A DNA stretch of 33,143 nucleotides from Acidobacteriota bacterium (GTDB lineage: Bacteria; Actinomycetota; Thermoleophilia; Miltoncostaeales; Miltoncostaeaceae). Below, piece by piece: positions 8,941 through 17,983 of this stretch (within the stretch, counting starts at the first letter, position 1; every line of letters starts with the position of its first letter). The notes below the pieces were generated by a model. It was not told the origin of the DNA, made no database searches, and saw only the letters and a list, made by a program, of their open reading frames with translations. The translations under genes were made by a program, and so were the position numbers. Location: the NCBI GenBank assembly GCA_018969105.1, contig JAGWYY010000004.1, positions 1 to 33,143 of the forward strand, given 5' to 3'.

Positions 8941-9548
8941 GCCGCGGCCGCTCGGTGACTGTCACCAACGCCGCCACCGCTGATTCCCAGCATGCGCGCC
9001 ATGCCCCGGGCCGCCCTCCCGCGGTGGCTGATGGCCGCCTTCTCATCGCGGGTCATCTCGGCCAGCGTGCGGTCGTCCGACAGCGGCCGGAACACCGGGT
9101 CGTAGCCAAAGCCGTCGGTGCCCGAGGCCTCGCGGGTGATCTCGCCCGGCAGCACCCCGGAGCTCACCAGCACCGCGCCGTCGGGGGCGATGCAGTAGAG
9201 CACGCAGGCGAAGGCCGCCCCGCGTTGGTGACTGTCACCAAGTTCCTCCAGCAGCAGGTTGCAGTTGTCGGCATAGGTGGCATCGGGGCCGGCGTAGCGG
9301 GATGAATAGACGCCCGGCCGGCCATCGAGCGCGTGCACGAACAGCCCGGAGTCGTCGGCCATCACCCAGGCATCGGCGGGGGCGTCGGGGCGCAGGGCCT
9401 CGGCCTTGATGCGGGCGTTCTGCACCAGCGTGGTGCCGGTCTCGTCGGGGTCGAACCCGTCGGGGGCGGCCGTGACCTCGGTGCCTGCGAGCAGGGCCTC
9501 GAGCTCGCGCACCTTGTCCTTGTTCCCCGTGGCCAGCATCACGCGCAC
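8937..9548 (-). CDS. rdgB: RdgB/HAM1 family XTP/dITP pyrophosphatase
   Basis: MRVMLATGNKDKVRELEALL...VMADDSGLFVHALDGRPGVYSSRYAG...GTDGFGYDPVFRP...TLAEMTRDEKAAISHRGRA. Confidence 0.95.
   Translation of the reverse strand: MRVMLATGNKDKVRELEALLAGTEVTAAPDGFDPDETGTTLVQNARIKAEALRPDAPADAWVMADDSGLFVHALDGRPGVYSSRYAGPDATYADNCNLLLEELGDSHQRGAAFACVLYCIAPDGAVLVSSGVLPGEITREASGTDGFGYDPVFRPLSDDRTLAEMTRDEKAAISHRGRAARGMARMLGISGGGVGDSHRAAAA
8954..8966. repeat. 13-bp palindrome GGTGACTGTCACC, copy 3
   Basis: Exact match, in the 3' end of rdgB. Confidence 0.8.
9225..9241. repeat. Palindrome copy 4, extended to 17 bp (TTGGTGACTGTCACCAA)
   Basis: Perfect inverted repeat around the central T, in the middle of rdgB. 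Confidence 0.8.
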
Positions 9549-9591
9549 GCAGGCACCTTACCGGGGGTGACGGACCCCGGTCAGGCGTGGA

Positions 9592-10644
9592 TCAGGCTCG
9601 GACGCACGACAGCTGAACCTGCACCTGGGTGGGGTGGACCGCCCGGGTGAGAGATACGGTGACCCGTGCCGCCGAGGCACCGATTCGCGACTTGCTGGTG
9701 ATCACGCGTGAGTGATCGCGCCACCGCGGCGCTCTGCCACCGGGCGTCCACATGACGTATTCATGGTTGACGCGGCCGGTACGCACGTAGCCGGTCGGGC
9801 ACGTGAGCACTGCCGTGCGGGCACGGCCGACCGAGGGGTTGAGGTTCGACACCACGAGCGCACGGGACTTGTCGCGCGAGAAGCTTCGCAGGTTGCGCGA
9901 CTCGGCGGGGCGCGTCGGCCGGGCGCTCGCAGCGGTCGCAGCCCGGCGCTCGGGCGGGCTCACCCCGATCGTGCCGGGGCGGCGCTCCGACTCGGTGAAG
10001 AGCGACGTGACCGATGCGAGGTTGTTCGGGGGCACGCCACCGCAGTCCGGCGGGAAGTCCTGCACCCAGCACTGTGCGCCCACGTTGTTGAGGCATCCAA
10101 CGGCCATCTGCCAGGACGAGCCGTTCAGGTTCGAGCCGTTTCCCCAGAAGGTCACGCCGGCTCCGCTCTGCCCGTACGAGGGAGCGCCCTGGCCCTGTGC
10201 CCAGTAGCCGGGCTGATCGGTGCCGGCCTCGTTTCCGTACGCCTCTGCCGTGAAGCCGTTGCTCGACCCCTGCCAGCCGATGTTGTTTCCCGTGCGCCCC
10301 CACCAGCTGGGCACCGGGGCGTACCACCACGGGCCGTTCTGCACCAGCGACTGACCGTCGAGACTCCATGACGACCCGGCCGCGGAGCAACTCTGCATGT
10401 AGTACGAGGTCCCGTCGAAGCTGATGCCGATCCAGCCCGATACCGCCTGCGTGCAGAACTGGCCGTTTGCCGCATTCAGCGGGCCCAGCATGGTCTCCGC
10501 CGGTGTCTCGACCGCGCTGCACGTTGCCGACCCATTGCTGCCCCAGTTCGACGAGTTCCCGCTCGCAGCGCCAGTGCCCACGAGAAGGGCGGCGGCGAGA
10601 ACGGCTGATGTCGTGAGCGTGGCGAGCACGCGGGGGCGGTTCAT
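9592..10644 (-). CDS. Secreted Trp/Gly/Asn-rich hypothetical protein
   Basis: Signal peptide MNRPRVLATLTTSAVLAAALLVGTGAASG; W-rich N-terminal half. Confidence 0.6.
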   Translation of the reverse strand: MNRPRVLATLTTSAVLAAALLVGTGAASGNSSNWGSNGSATCSAVETPAETMLGPLNAANGQFCTQAVSGWIGISFDGTSYYMQSCSAAGSSWSLDGQSLVQNGPWWYAPVPSWWGRTGNNIGWQGSSNGFTAEAYGNEAGTDQPGYWAQGQGAPSYGQSGAGVTFWGNGSNLNGSSWQMAVGCLNNVGAQCWVQDFPPDCGGVPPNNLASVTSLFTESERRPGTIGVSPPERRAATAASARPTRPAESRNLRSFSRDKSRALVVSNLNPSVGRARTAVLTCPTGYVRTGRVNHEYVMWTPGGRAPRWRDHSRVITSKSRIGASAARVTVSLTRAVHPTQVQVQLSCVRA

Positions 10645-10684
10645 GCGGGATCCTTTCAGGGTTGGTGGTCCACTGGCGGAGGCG

Positions 10685-11524
10685 TCAGCAGGCGCCGGTG
10701 ACCGACTTCGTGCCGTTCGGGCAGGTGATGTTGCGCAGGGTGGCGCCCGAGAGATTCAGCGACGTCCAGGCGGTACCGGTGAAGTTCGCGCCTGTCAGGT
10801 TGGCGCCCACGAAGTAGGTGCCGGTGAGGTTCGCGTTCGTGAAATTGGCGTTCTGCAGGTTCGCGCCCGTGAAGTTGGCGTTGGTGAGGTTGGCGCTCGA
10901 GAAGTTGGTGGATGTCGCCGTCGCGCCGACGAAGTAGGCGCCGGTGAAGTTGGTGCCTACCGCCGTGGCGCTGCTCAGCACGGCGTAGCCGAAGTTGGCG
11001 TTGGTGGCGTTGGCACCGTTGAGGTTGGCCGTCACCAGGTCAGCCCACGAGAAGATGCCATTCACCAGATTGGCGCCCGAGAGGTTCACGCCGAAAAGGT
11101 CAGCCCCCTGGCACACGGGCATGCCGTTCGCCGCGTTGTTCACGCAGCCGACGCCGGCCTGATGCGCACTGCGGCGCGATGTACCAACCGGACCAAAGTT
11201 CGCTCCGGCGAGGTTCGCGTCGTTCATGCGTGCGTGCCGCAGCACTGCCTGACGAAGGTTGGCTCGGCGCAGGTTGGCGCCGCGGAGGTCGGCACCATGA
11301 AGCCGGGCGCGCTGGAAGTTGACACGGTGCAGATTGCCGTGGTGCTCGAGGCCCCACCGATGGACGATGCCGCTGCAGTCGGCAGCGGGAGCGAGGACGC
11401 ACGTGCGGACACCGGTGCCGGCGGTCACCGGAGGCACGGCGGCAGCCGCGGTGCCGGAAACGACGGCGGCGGCGAGGGCGAGGGGCACGAACAGGCGCAG
11501 GGAAGGCCGGCGGGAGCGAGTCAT
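10685..11524 (-). CDS. Exported pentapeptide-repeat protein
   Basis: Signal peptide MTRSRRPSLRLFVPLALAAAVVSGTAAAAVPP; A(D/N)LxxANL/F repeats (ADLRGANLRRANLRQA...ANLTNANFTGANLQNANFTNANLTG). Confidence 0.85.
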   Translation of the reverse strand: MTRSRRPSLRLFVPLALAAAVVSGTAAAAVPPVTAGTGVRTCVLAPAADCSGIVHRWGLEHHGNLHRVNFQRARLHGADLRGANLRRANLRQAVLRHARMNDANLAGANFGPVGTSRRSAHQAGVGCVNNAANGMPVCQGADLFGVNLSGANLVNGIFSWADLVTANLNGANATNANFGYAVLSSATAVGTNFTGAYFVGATATSTNFSSANLTNANFTGANLQNANFTNANLTGTYFVGANLTGANFTGTAWTSLNLSGATLRNITCPNGTKSVTGAC

Positions 11525-11631
11525 GGCCGGAAGTCTAGGACGCGCGCACGGGGCGGGCGGGCGGGACCGTCGGGCGAGGACCGGCCAGCGCCTGACGCGG
11601 TCGTCGAGGGCCCCCGCGGCCAGTCGCGATC

Positions 11632-12348
11632 TCAGCGTCCGACTGCCGCCCTCTGCATCACCGTGAGCTCCGCGCAACCGGCCAGCGCCATGTCGAGCAG
11701 GCCATCCACCACGGAGCGCTCCACGGGCGGGCCCTCAGCCGTGGCCTGCACTTCCACGAGCAGCCCCGACCCGGTGGCCACCACGTTCATGTCCACGTCG
11801 GCGCGGGAGTCCTCCACGTAGGGAAGGTCGAGCAGCGACTGGCCGTCCACCACGCCCACGCTCACCGCAGCGATGCTGTCGCGGAGCGGAAGCTCGGGGA
11901 TGAGCCCCTGGTCCACCAGCTGCTGCAGGGCCATCTCGAGGGCCACGTAGCCGCCGGTGATGCTGGCGCAGCGGGTGCCGCCGTCGGCCTGGATCACGTC
12001 GCAGTCCACCCACACGCTGCGCTCGCCCAGCTTCTCGAGGTCCATCACGCTGCGAAGCGACCTGCCGATGAGGCGCTGGATCTCCGTGGAGCGGCCATCC
12101 ACCTTGCCGCGGCTGGCGTCTCGCTGCTTGCGGGTGTCGGTGCTGCCGGGGAGCATTCCGTACTCAGCGGTGACCCACCCCTTGCCCGATCCCCGCCGCC
12201 AGCCGGGAACCTGCTCCTCCACCATGGCGGTGCAGATCACACGCGTGTTGCCCGCGGCGATCAGCACGCTGCCGGTGGCACTCGTGATGAATCCCGGCTC
12301 GATCGTGATGGGCCGGAGCTGGTCAGGGGCTCGTCCGTCTGCGCGCAT
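11632..12348 (-). CDS. rph: Ribonuclease PH
   Basis: MRADGRAPDQLRPITIEPGFITSATGSVLIAAGNTRVICTAMVEEQVPGWRRGSGKGWVTAEYGMLPGSTDTRKQRDASRGKVDGRSTEIQRLIGRSLR. Confidence 0.95.
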   Translation of the reverse strand: MRADGRAPDQLRPITIEPGFITSATGSVLIAAGNTRVICTAMVEEQVPGWRRGSGKGWVTAEYGMLPGSTDTRKQRDASRGKVDGRSTEIQRLIGRSLRSVMDLEKLGERSVWVDCDVIQADGGTRCASITGGYVALEMALQQLVDQGLIPELPLRDSIAAVSVGVVDGQSLLDLPYVEDSRADVDMNVVATGSGLLVEVQATAEGPPVERSVVDGLLDMALAGCAELTVMQRAAVGR

Positions 12349-12500
12349 GGGCGAGAACCCTAGTGGGCGGGGTGCGCGGCGGGCGGGGTGCACGCCGGGC
12401 GTGGTCCGCGCGGGCAGGTGACCACCCGCGCGCCGGACTCTTCGGAGACTCTTACCTGCCTCTCACCGACGCGAAGGCTACGGCTGGCAGGCTGCCCGCC

Positions 12501-13388
12501 ATGAAGACGCCCTCGATACTCCTCGGCACCGCGCTCATCGGCGCCGGTGCGCTCGGCACGGCCGCGGTCGTGCTGCCCACCATGGCCTCGAGCGCCACCC
12601 CGTGTGATGCCGCGCTGTTCACCATCAAGGCCGGCATGCCCGGCGCGGGCTCCGGCTACGCCGACGCCAAGGTGTCGGCGAAGTGCCAGGGCACGAATCT
12701 GGTGGTCACATCCAACGGCATGCCGTCCTACACGTTCGTGAAGAAGACGCCCAACGCGCTTCGCACCCAGAGCTGGACCTGGACCGTCCCGGCGTCGCCG
12801 AAGAAGGCCGCGAGCACCACCAGCGTGCGCCGGTACATGGGCACCGTGGGCTTCACCGTCACGGGCATCCCCATCTACGCCGCGATGGAGGGACCCATGC
12901 CGGCATCCGAGGCCTATGGCGACCCCAAGTACAACGGCCTGCTCGACACCTGTGGCGGCCACACCGGCCCGAGCGCGGAGTACCACGACCACTACATCAA
13001 CTCGGCCGGTTCGTGCGGCTTCGCGGCCAACCGCATCGTGGGCTACGCCATCGACGGCATCCCGATCTACGGCAGCCGCGGGTGCCTCGACACCGCCTGC
13101 ACGAAGACCGCGGTGATGAAGTCGGGCTACGTGCGCACTGGCAACCCGAAGAAGGACTCCTGGAGCGCCTACACCTGGAAGAAGTCGTCGTCCGCCACCA
13201 CGCTCGACAAGTGCAACGGGCGCACGCAGCCGGACGGCTCGTACGGCTACCACGCCACCACGGCCTTCCCGTACACGATCGGGTGCTTCCGGGGCACGCC
13301 GGTGACGCAGCAGGGCGCGGCCGGCGGGCCGATGCCGCCGATGGGGCCGGGCGGCTCGGGCGGACCAGGCGGCCCGCCGCCGCGCTGA
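12501..13388 (+). CDS. Secreted YHYH-domain protein
   Basis: Signal peptide; DTCGGHTGPSAEYHDHY...GYAIDGIPIYG...LDKCNGRTQPDGSYGYHATTAFPYTIGCFRG; Gly/Pro-rich tail. Confidence 0.85.
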   Translation: MKTPSILLGTALIGAGALGTAAVVLPTMASSATPCDAALFTIKAGMPGAGSGYADAKVSAKCQGTNLVVTSNGMPSYTFVKKTPNALRTQSWTWTVPASPKKAASTTSVRRYMGTVGFTVTGIPIYAAMEGPMPASEAYGDPKYNGLLDTCGGHTGPSAEYHDHYINSAGSCGFAANRIVGYAIDGIPIYGSRGCLDTACTKTAVMKSGYVRTGNPKKDSWSAYTWKKSSSATTLDKCNGRTQPDGSYGYHATTAFPYTIGCFRGTPVTQQGAAGGPMPPMGPGGSGGPGGPPPR

Positions 13389-13472
13389 GCCGGGGGCGCG
13401 GCGAGTGGGATCAGCGGCGCGGAGGGCATGCCCGGGCCGGTAGCGTTGTGGTGTCTCCCGGAAAGGATCGCC

Positions 13473-13970
13473 TTGACCCTTCGCCCACTTCTCGCCGCGG
13501 CGTTCGCCACCACCCTGCTCGCAGCCGGAGCGCTCGTCGGCGCCGGCTGCGGATCGGATAGCGGCACCGGCACGTCGGCATCTGGCACGGCCACGGTGAG
13601 CGCCGCGAATGCGAGGAAGCTCACGGCCGCGTGCACGAAGACCGCCGCCACGGCGCTGGCGCTCTCGAAGGCGGGCAACAAGGCCACCTCTGCCGTGCTC
13701 ACCAGCGCCAACACCGCGGTCGATGGCGTCGCCGTGAGCCTCGCCACGGTCACGGTGCCCGCGCCGGCCAAGCAGGCATGGGGCGCGGTGGTACGTCACC
13801 TGGGCGATGCCAGCGACGCCCTCGACGACGGCCTTGCCGCCCTCGTGCAATCACAGGGCGGGCAGGCCGCGTCGAAGGCGCTCACCACCGCCACCAGCGA
13901 GGTGGACAAGGCGGTGTCGTCCCTGCAGCTGCTCGCGGCCGAGGCCGGCTTCGAGTGCCCCGTGGAGTGA
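13473..13970 (+). CDS. Putative lipoprotein
   Basis: TTG start after GGAAAGGATCG; MTLRPLLAAAFATTLLAAGALVGAGCGSDSG has a lipobox (VGAGC). Confidence 0.6.
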   Translation: MTLRPLLAAAFATTLLAAGALVGAGCGSDSGTGTSASGTATVSAANARKLTAACTKTAATALALSKAGNKATSAVLTSANTAVDGVAVSLATVTVPAPAKQAWGAVVRHLGDASDALDDGLAALVQSQGGQAASKALTTATSEVDKAVSSLQLLAAEAGFECPVE

Positions 13971-14716
13971 GCGACTCGCCCGAGGCCCTCGCCGCGCTGC
14001 TTGCCGAGGCAGATCACGCGGTCGTGCTCACGGGCGCGGGCATCAGCACAGAGAGCGGCATCCCGGACTTCCGCTCGGCCGGCGGCCTGTGGGAGACCTA
14101 CGACCCCATGAAGGTGGCATCCATGAACACGTTCATGGATGACCCGGCGCTCTTCTGGCGCTTCCACCGCCCGCGCATCGACATGCTGGGGGCGGTGGAC
14201 CCCAACCCGGCGCACGAGGCGGTGGCCGAGCTGCAACGGCGCGGCATCGTGAAGGCGATCATCACCCAGAACATCGACCGGCTGCACTCACGCGCCGGGG
14301 CGGTGGACGTGATCGAGGTGCACGGGTCGCTCGACGGCGGACGGTGCATCCGGTGCAGCCACGCGGTGAGCATGGACGAGCTCTGCGCCCGGTCCGACGC
14401 GGCAGACGACGGCGTTCCGCGCTGCAACTGCGGCTTCCAGCTGAAGAGCGGCGTGGTGCTGTTCGGCGAGCAGCTGCCGATGGAGGCCATCGAGGCCGCG
14501 TACGACGCCGCGGAGCGCGCGGACGTGATGCTGGTGATCGGCTCGTCGCTGCAGGTGACTCCCGTGAGCCAGCTGCCGGGCATCGTGCTGTCGCGCGGCG
14601 GACGCCTGGCGATCCTCACCGAGAGCGAGACCGATTACGACCACCGGTGCACGGTGAGGATCCACCAGAAGGCCGGCCCCACCATGACGGCGGTGCTGGC
14701 GGCCCTGCCAGGCTGA
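13967..14716 (+). CDS. Sir2-family NAD-dependent protein deacylase
   Basis: VVLTGAGISTESGIPDFRSAGGLW; TQNIDRLHSRAG; EVHGSL; CIRC and RCNCG zinc ligands; VLFGEQLP; VIGSSLQVTPVSQLP. GTGA overlap with the upstream ORF. Confidence 0.9.
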   Translation: MSDSPEALAALLAEADHAVVLTGAGISTESGIPDFRSAGGLWETYDPMKVASMNTFMDDPALFWRFHRPRIDMLGAVDPNPAHEAVAELQRRGIVKAIITQNIDRLHSRAGAVDVIEVHGSLDGGRCIRCSHAVSMDELCARSDAADDGVPRCNCGFQLKSGVVLFGEQLPMEAIEAAYDAAERADVMLVIGSSLQVTPVSQLPGIVLSRGGRLAILTESETDYDHRCTVRIHQKAGPTMTAVLAALPG

Positions 14717-14738
14717 TGCCCGGCGCTATCCTGCGGCC

Positions 14739-16238
14739 ATGGGACGCCACTCCCCGCACCGCCCCCGCCCGCTCGGCTCACTCCAGGTCGCCATGGTCGC
14801 GCTCGCCGCCACCATTGGCCTGTTCTGCCTGGTGCCCACCGCGGGGCTGGCCGCGGGCAGCGCGTGCAACGAGGCCACGGCGCTCATCCCGCGCCTGCAC
14901 GGGGTTACGCCGCTCGACGTCGGCACCGGCACCGCAGGCGACCTCATCAGCACGCAGGGCCTCGAGGCGAGGGGCATCGCCTACTCCCCCGACGGCTCAC
15001 GCGCCTACATCGCAGCCGACGACAACGCCTCGGTACGCACCTTCCGCGAGGTGAACACCGCGACCGGCCAGACCCTGCGCGAGATGGCGCTGCCGGCGGC
15101 CGGCAGGGCAGTGGCGATTACCCCCGATGGGCGGAATGCGTTCGTGGCGCTGGGCACTGCATCGCCCGGCGTGGCCGTGGTGGACCTCGCGACCATGACG
15201 ATGACGGACGGCATCACGATCACCGACTCCGGCCACGAGCTCGCCCCCGACAACATCGTCATGGCACCCGATGGCGCGCGTGCATACGTGACCGCCATGT
15301 GGGGGGGGACCCTCTGGCTGGTGGCCGCAATCGATACCGCCACCCGCACGGTTGCCGGCCTCGGGTCCGGTGGAGCGTCCCAGCGGGCGCTGGCCATCAC
15401 CAGCGATGGCCGCTACCTCATCGTGAGCCGCTACTTCACCTTCACGCAGAGCATGGTACGCGTGATCGACACGGCCACACTCACGATCGAGCGATCGGTG
15501 AACATCGGGTACCAGCACGTGATCACCGGCGCTGCCACGGCCGCTGACCCCTCGCTCGTCTACGTCCTCGACGAGACGAGCCACGATGTGCGGGTGATCG
15601 ACGTCACCACCGGGCAACTGGTGCGCACCATCTCGGGGATTGGCAACGCGACCCAGCAGGTGGCCGTCACGTGGGACGGCTCGCGCATGATCGTGAGCGG
15701 CGACGACGGCTCGTACAGCCAGATCGCCTGGAAGGTGATGAGCCCGGTCGACGGCCAGGTGTTCAGTTCGGGCACCTCGTCGGGGGCGGGGGGCGGGTTC
15801 ACCTTCAGGGGCCAGATGCCGCTCTGCCCGCGTAATGTGCCCGACCCGGCCCCGAGTACGGCGGGCGGCTCCGCCCCCGGCACGGTCGCGGGTGCCTGCG
15901 ACATCCCCATCGCATCGGCCCTCGATCGTGCGCGCGTCAGGCGCCGCGGGCCGCTGGCTGACGTGACCCAGGCCGTGCGGCTCGACCAGCGTGGCCGCTA
16001 CACGCTCATCTACCAGGACGCCACAGGGGCCCGGGTCGCGATGGCGCGCGGAAGCACGGTGTCCACGCGCGTGCTCGGCCGGGTGTTCACCGCGCCGGTA
16101 AGGAGCACCGCGGGCCCGGCCGAGCGGCTGGTCATCCGTGCGCGCCTGCACCACCGGGGCACGACGGGCCTCACGCTGCGGGCCATCTACAGATCAGCCG
16201 ATGGCACGCTGTGCGGCACCGCACTGCCCGTGGCGTAG
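14739..16238 (+). CDS. Secreted YncE/YVTN-like beta-propeller protein
   Basis: Signal peptide; repeats such as ARGIAYSPDGSRAYIAADDNASVRTFREVNTATGQ, RAVAITPDGRNAFVAL, NIVMAPDGARAYVTAM. Confidence 0.75.
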   Translation: MGRHSPHRPRPLGSLQVAMVALAATIGLFCLVPTAGLAAGSACNEATALIPRLHGVTPLDVGTGTAGDLISTQGLEARGIAYSPDGSRAYIAADDNASVRTFREVNTATGQTLREMALPAAGRAVAITPDGRNAFVALGTASPGVAVVDLATMTMTDGITITDSGHELAPDNIVMAPDGARAYVTAMWGGTLWLVAAIDTATRTVAGLGSGGASQRALAITSDGRYLIVSRYFTFTQSMVRVIDTATLTIERSVNIGYQHVITGAATAADPSLVYVLDETSHDVRVIDVTTGQLVRTISGIGNATQQVAVTWDGSRMIVSGDDGSYSQIAWKVMSPVDGQVFSSGTSSGAGGGFTFRGQMPLCPRNVPDPAPSTAGGSAPGTVAGACDIPIASALDRARVRRRGPLADVTQAVRLDQRGRYTLIYQDATGARVAMARGSTVSTRVLGRVFTAPVRSTAGPAERLVIRARLHHRGTTGLTLRAIYRSADGTLCGTALPVA

Positions 16239-16292
16239 GACGGGCGCAGAGAGCGGGCGCGGCGTCGGGCCCGGGCACCCTGCTCGCAGGCA

Positions 16293-16598
16293 CTACCTGC
16301 GCACGTAGACGTGCACCAGGTCCATCTCGGTGCGCGTCGGAGGACCCGTGATGAGATCCTCGATGCTGTCCATGAAGGCGGCGAATGACGCCAGGCTGTT
16401 GGCGTCGGCACCGGCTTGCCAGGAGTCGAACACGCCGATGCCGCGGATCGTGCCGCTGGCGGCGTCACCCGTGATGAGCGCGAACTCCTCCTCGGGCTGC
16501 CCCTGCACGAACGCGTCGGCGAACGCGATGTACTTGTCCTTCACCTCGTCGTAGTGGCCGGGCTTGGCCTGGAGGGTGAACTCGATCACTGCGGGCAT
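16293..16598 (-). CDS. Antibiotic-biosynthesis-monooxygenase (ABM)-like ferredoxin-fold protein
   Basis: 101 aa; MPAVIEFTLQAKPGHYDEVKDKYIAFADAFVQGQP...FDSWQAGADANSLASFAAFM. Confidence 0.6.
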   Translation of the reverse strand: MPAVIEFTLQAKPGHYDEVKDKYIAFADAFVQGQPEEEFALITGDAASGTIRGIGVFDSWQAGADANSLASFAAFMDSIEDLITGPPTRTEMDLVHVYVRR

Positions 16599-16642
16599 GG
16601 AGGCCTCCTGCGATGGGTTTGACGCAGGAACTCTGCCGCATC

Positions 16643-16655
16643 GGTGACAGTCACG
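16643..16655. repeat. Palindrome variant GGTGACAGTCACG (12/13)
   Basis: Intergenic, between the ABM-like and MFS genes. Confidence 0.6.
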
Positions 16656-16661
16656 GCCCCT

Positions 16662-17906
16662 CTATGCCAGGCCCGGCGCGCTGTCGTCCATTGCGCGCAC
16701 GCTCGGGGTGGCCAGCACCATGAGCACGTTGGCGAATACCGCGGCCACTGCCAGCCACATGGTGCCGGCGAGGCCGATGCCGGTGATGATCGCGCCGGCC
16801 AGGGCGAAGCCGATGGGCTGGCACACCTGGCTGCCGAGGGCGCGGAACGAGCCGACGCGCGAGCGGAGGTCGGGGGTGACCTGCCGGGTGATGGTGGTCT
16901 CGAGCAGGCTCCCGGAGATGATGATTACCGTGCCGCCGAGCCATGCGAGCGCGGCGATCACGGCCACGGGTGCCGGGATCGACAACGCGATGAACGTGCC
17001 GACGAATGGCAACGTGATGGCGTAGGCCAGCACCAGCGGGCGCCTCGGCGAGAGCCTGGCCACCACGAGTCCCCCCGTGATGAAGCCGAGCCCGAAGCAC
17101 GTGATGATGGTCGCCCACGACGACGCGCCGCCCAGGGAGTCCTCGGCCACGAGCGGGCCGCCCACGAAGATCGCCGGCATCACCAGCAGCGCGTAGAACG
17201 ACTCGCCCACCACCACCACCACCAGCCATGTGCGCCGGCGGAAGGCATCCCACCCCTCGCGAAGATCAGCGAGGAACGACCGGCCCGCCTCGGCCATCGC
17301 CACCGTCCGGAAGCGCGCGAAGGCCAGCAGGCCGATGGCCACCACGAAGGTGGCGGCGTCGATGGCGATCGCGCCCGCGGGAGAGATGAGCGCCACGGCC
17401 GTGCCGCCGAGGATGCCGCCGAGCGTCATGCCCACGGCCGGCGTGATGGCGATGAGCCCGTAGGCCTCCTGCAGGCGCTCCGTCGATACCGACTGCGGCA
17501 CGATGCCCGACAGCGCGGGCCGGAAGAACGCCTCTGCCGATCCGTAGACGAACATGATCGCGACGATCGCCCACACGCCACCGACCCCCATGAAGAGGAT
17601 GGCGGCGAACGCCGCCTGGCAGGCGGCACGCACGCTGTCGCTGGCGATCATCACCGTGCGGCGCGAGATGCGATCGGACCACACGCCCCCGACCAGCAGG
17701 AAGAGCACGAGGGGTACGGCCCGGGCACCCAGCACCAGGCCGATGTCCCCGGCCCCGCCACCCAGGGCGAGGATCGCGAACGGCACCGCCACCGACGCCA
17801 CGGTGTCGCCGATGGCGCTGAGCAGCTGCGACGTGAACAGCAGGCGGAACGACTGCTCGCGCAGGCATCCGACGCCGGGTAGCGCGAGGGACGGCATCAC
17901 CACCAC
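16662..17906 (-). CDS. MFS transporter (EntS-like exporter type)
   Basis: LREQSFRLLFTSQLLSAIGDTVASVAVPFAILALGGGAGDIGLVLGARAVPLVLFLLVGGVWSDRISRRTVMI. Confidence 0.85.
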   Translation of the reverse strand: MVVMPSLALPGVGCLREQSFRLLFTSQLLSAIGDTVASVAVPFAILALGGGAGDIGLVLGARAVPLVLFLLVGGVWSDRISRRTVMIASDSVRAACQAAFAAILFMGVGGVWAIVAIMFVYGSAEAFFRPALSGIVPQSVSTERLQEAYGLIAITPAVGMTLGGILGGTAVALISPAGAIAIDAATFVVAIGLLAFARFRTVAMAEAGRSFLADLREGWDAFRRRTWLVVVVVGESFYALLVMPAIFVGGPLVAEDSLGGASSWATIITCFGLGFITGGLVVARLSPRRPLVLAYAITLPFVGTFIALSIPAPVAVIAALAWLGGTVIIISGSLLETTITRQVTPDLRSRVGSFRALGSQVCQPIGFALAGAIITGIGLAGTMWLAVAAVFANVLMVLATPSVRAMDDSAPGLA

Positions 17907-17943
17907 CCTAGCCCGCGCGCCGCATGGAGCGACGCGCGGGCCG

Positions 17944-17983
17944 GGCGATGGTCGGCCCGATCAGGCGATGGTGATCCCGATCA
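17944..17983. repeat. Two-unit 20-bp tandem repeat at the 3' end of the rhodopsin gene
   Basis: GGCGATGGTCGGCCCGATCA / GGCGATGGTGATCCCGATCA, with the start of a third unit. Confidence 0.6.

Noticed and set aside
7502-9046. 514-aa minus-strand ORF as one protein
   Set aside because: The N-terminal half is an out-of-frame reading of rdgB/SDR; the real membrane protein starts near 8206.
10720-11060. Dense short DNA repeats (gttggcg...gttcgcg) as a possible satellite or CRISPR
   Set aside because: Explained by codons of the pentapeptide-repeat protein; no conserved unit or unique spacers.
14341-14460. CxC in place of the second zinc CxxC of the Sir2 protein as a novelty
   Set aside because: To my recollection CxC zinc ligands occur in other bacterial sirtuins; not distinctive without an alignment.
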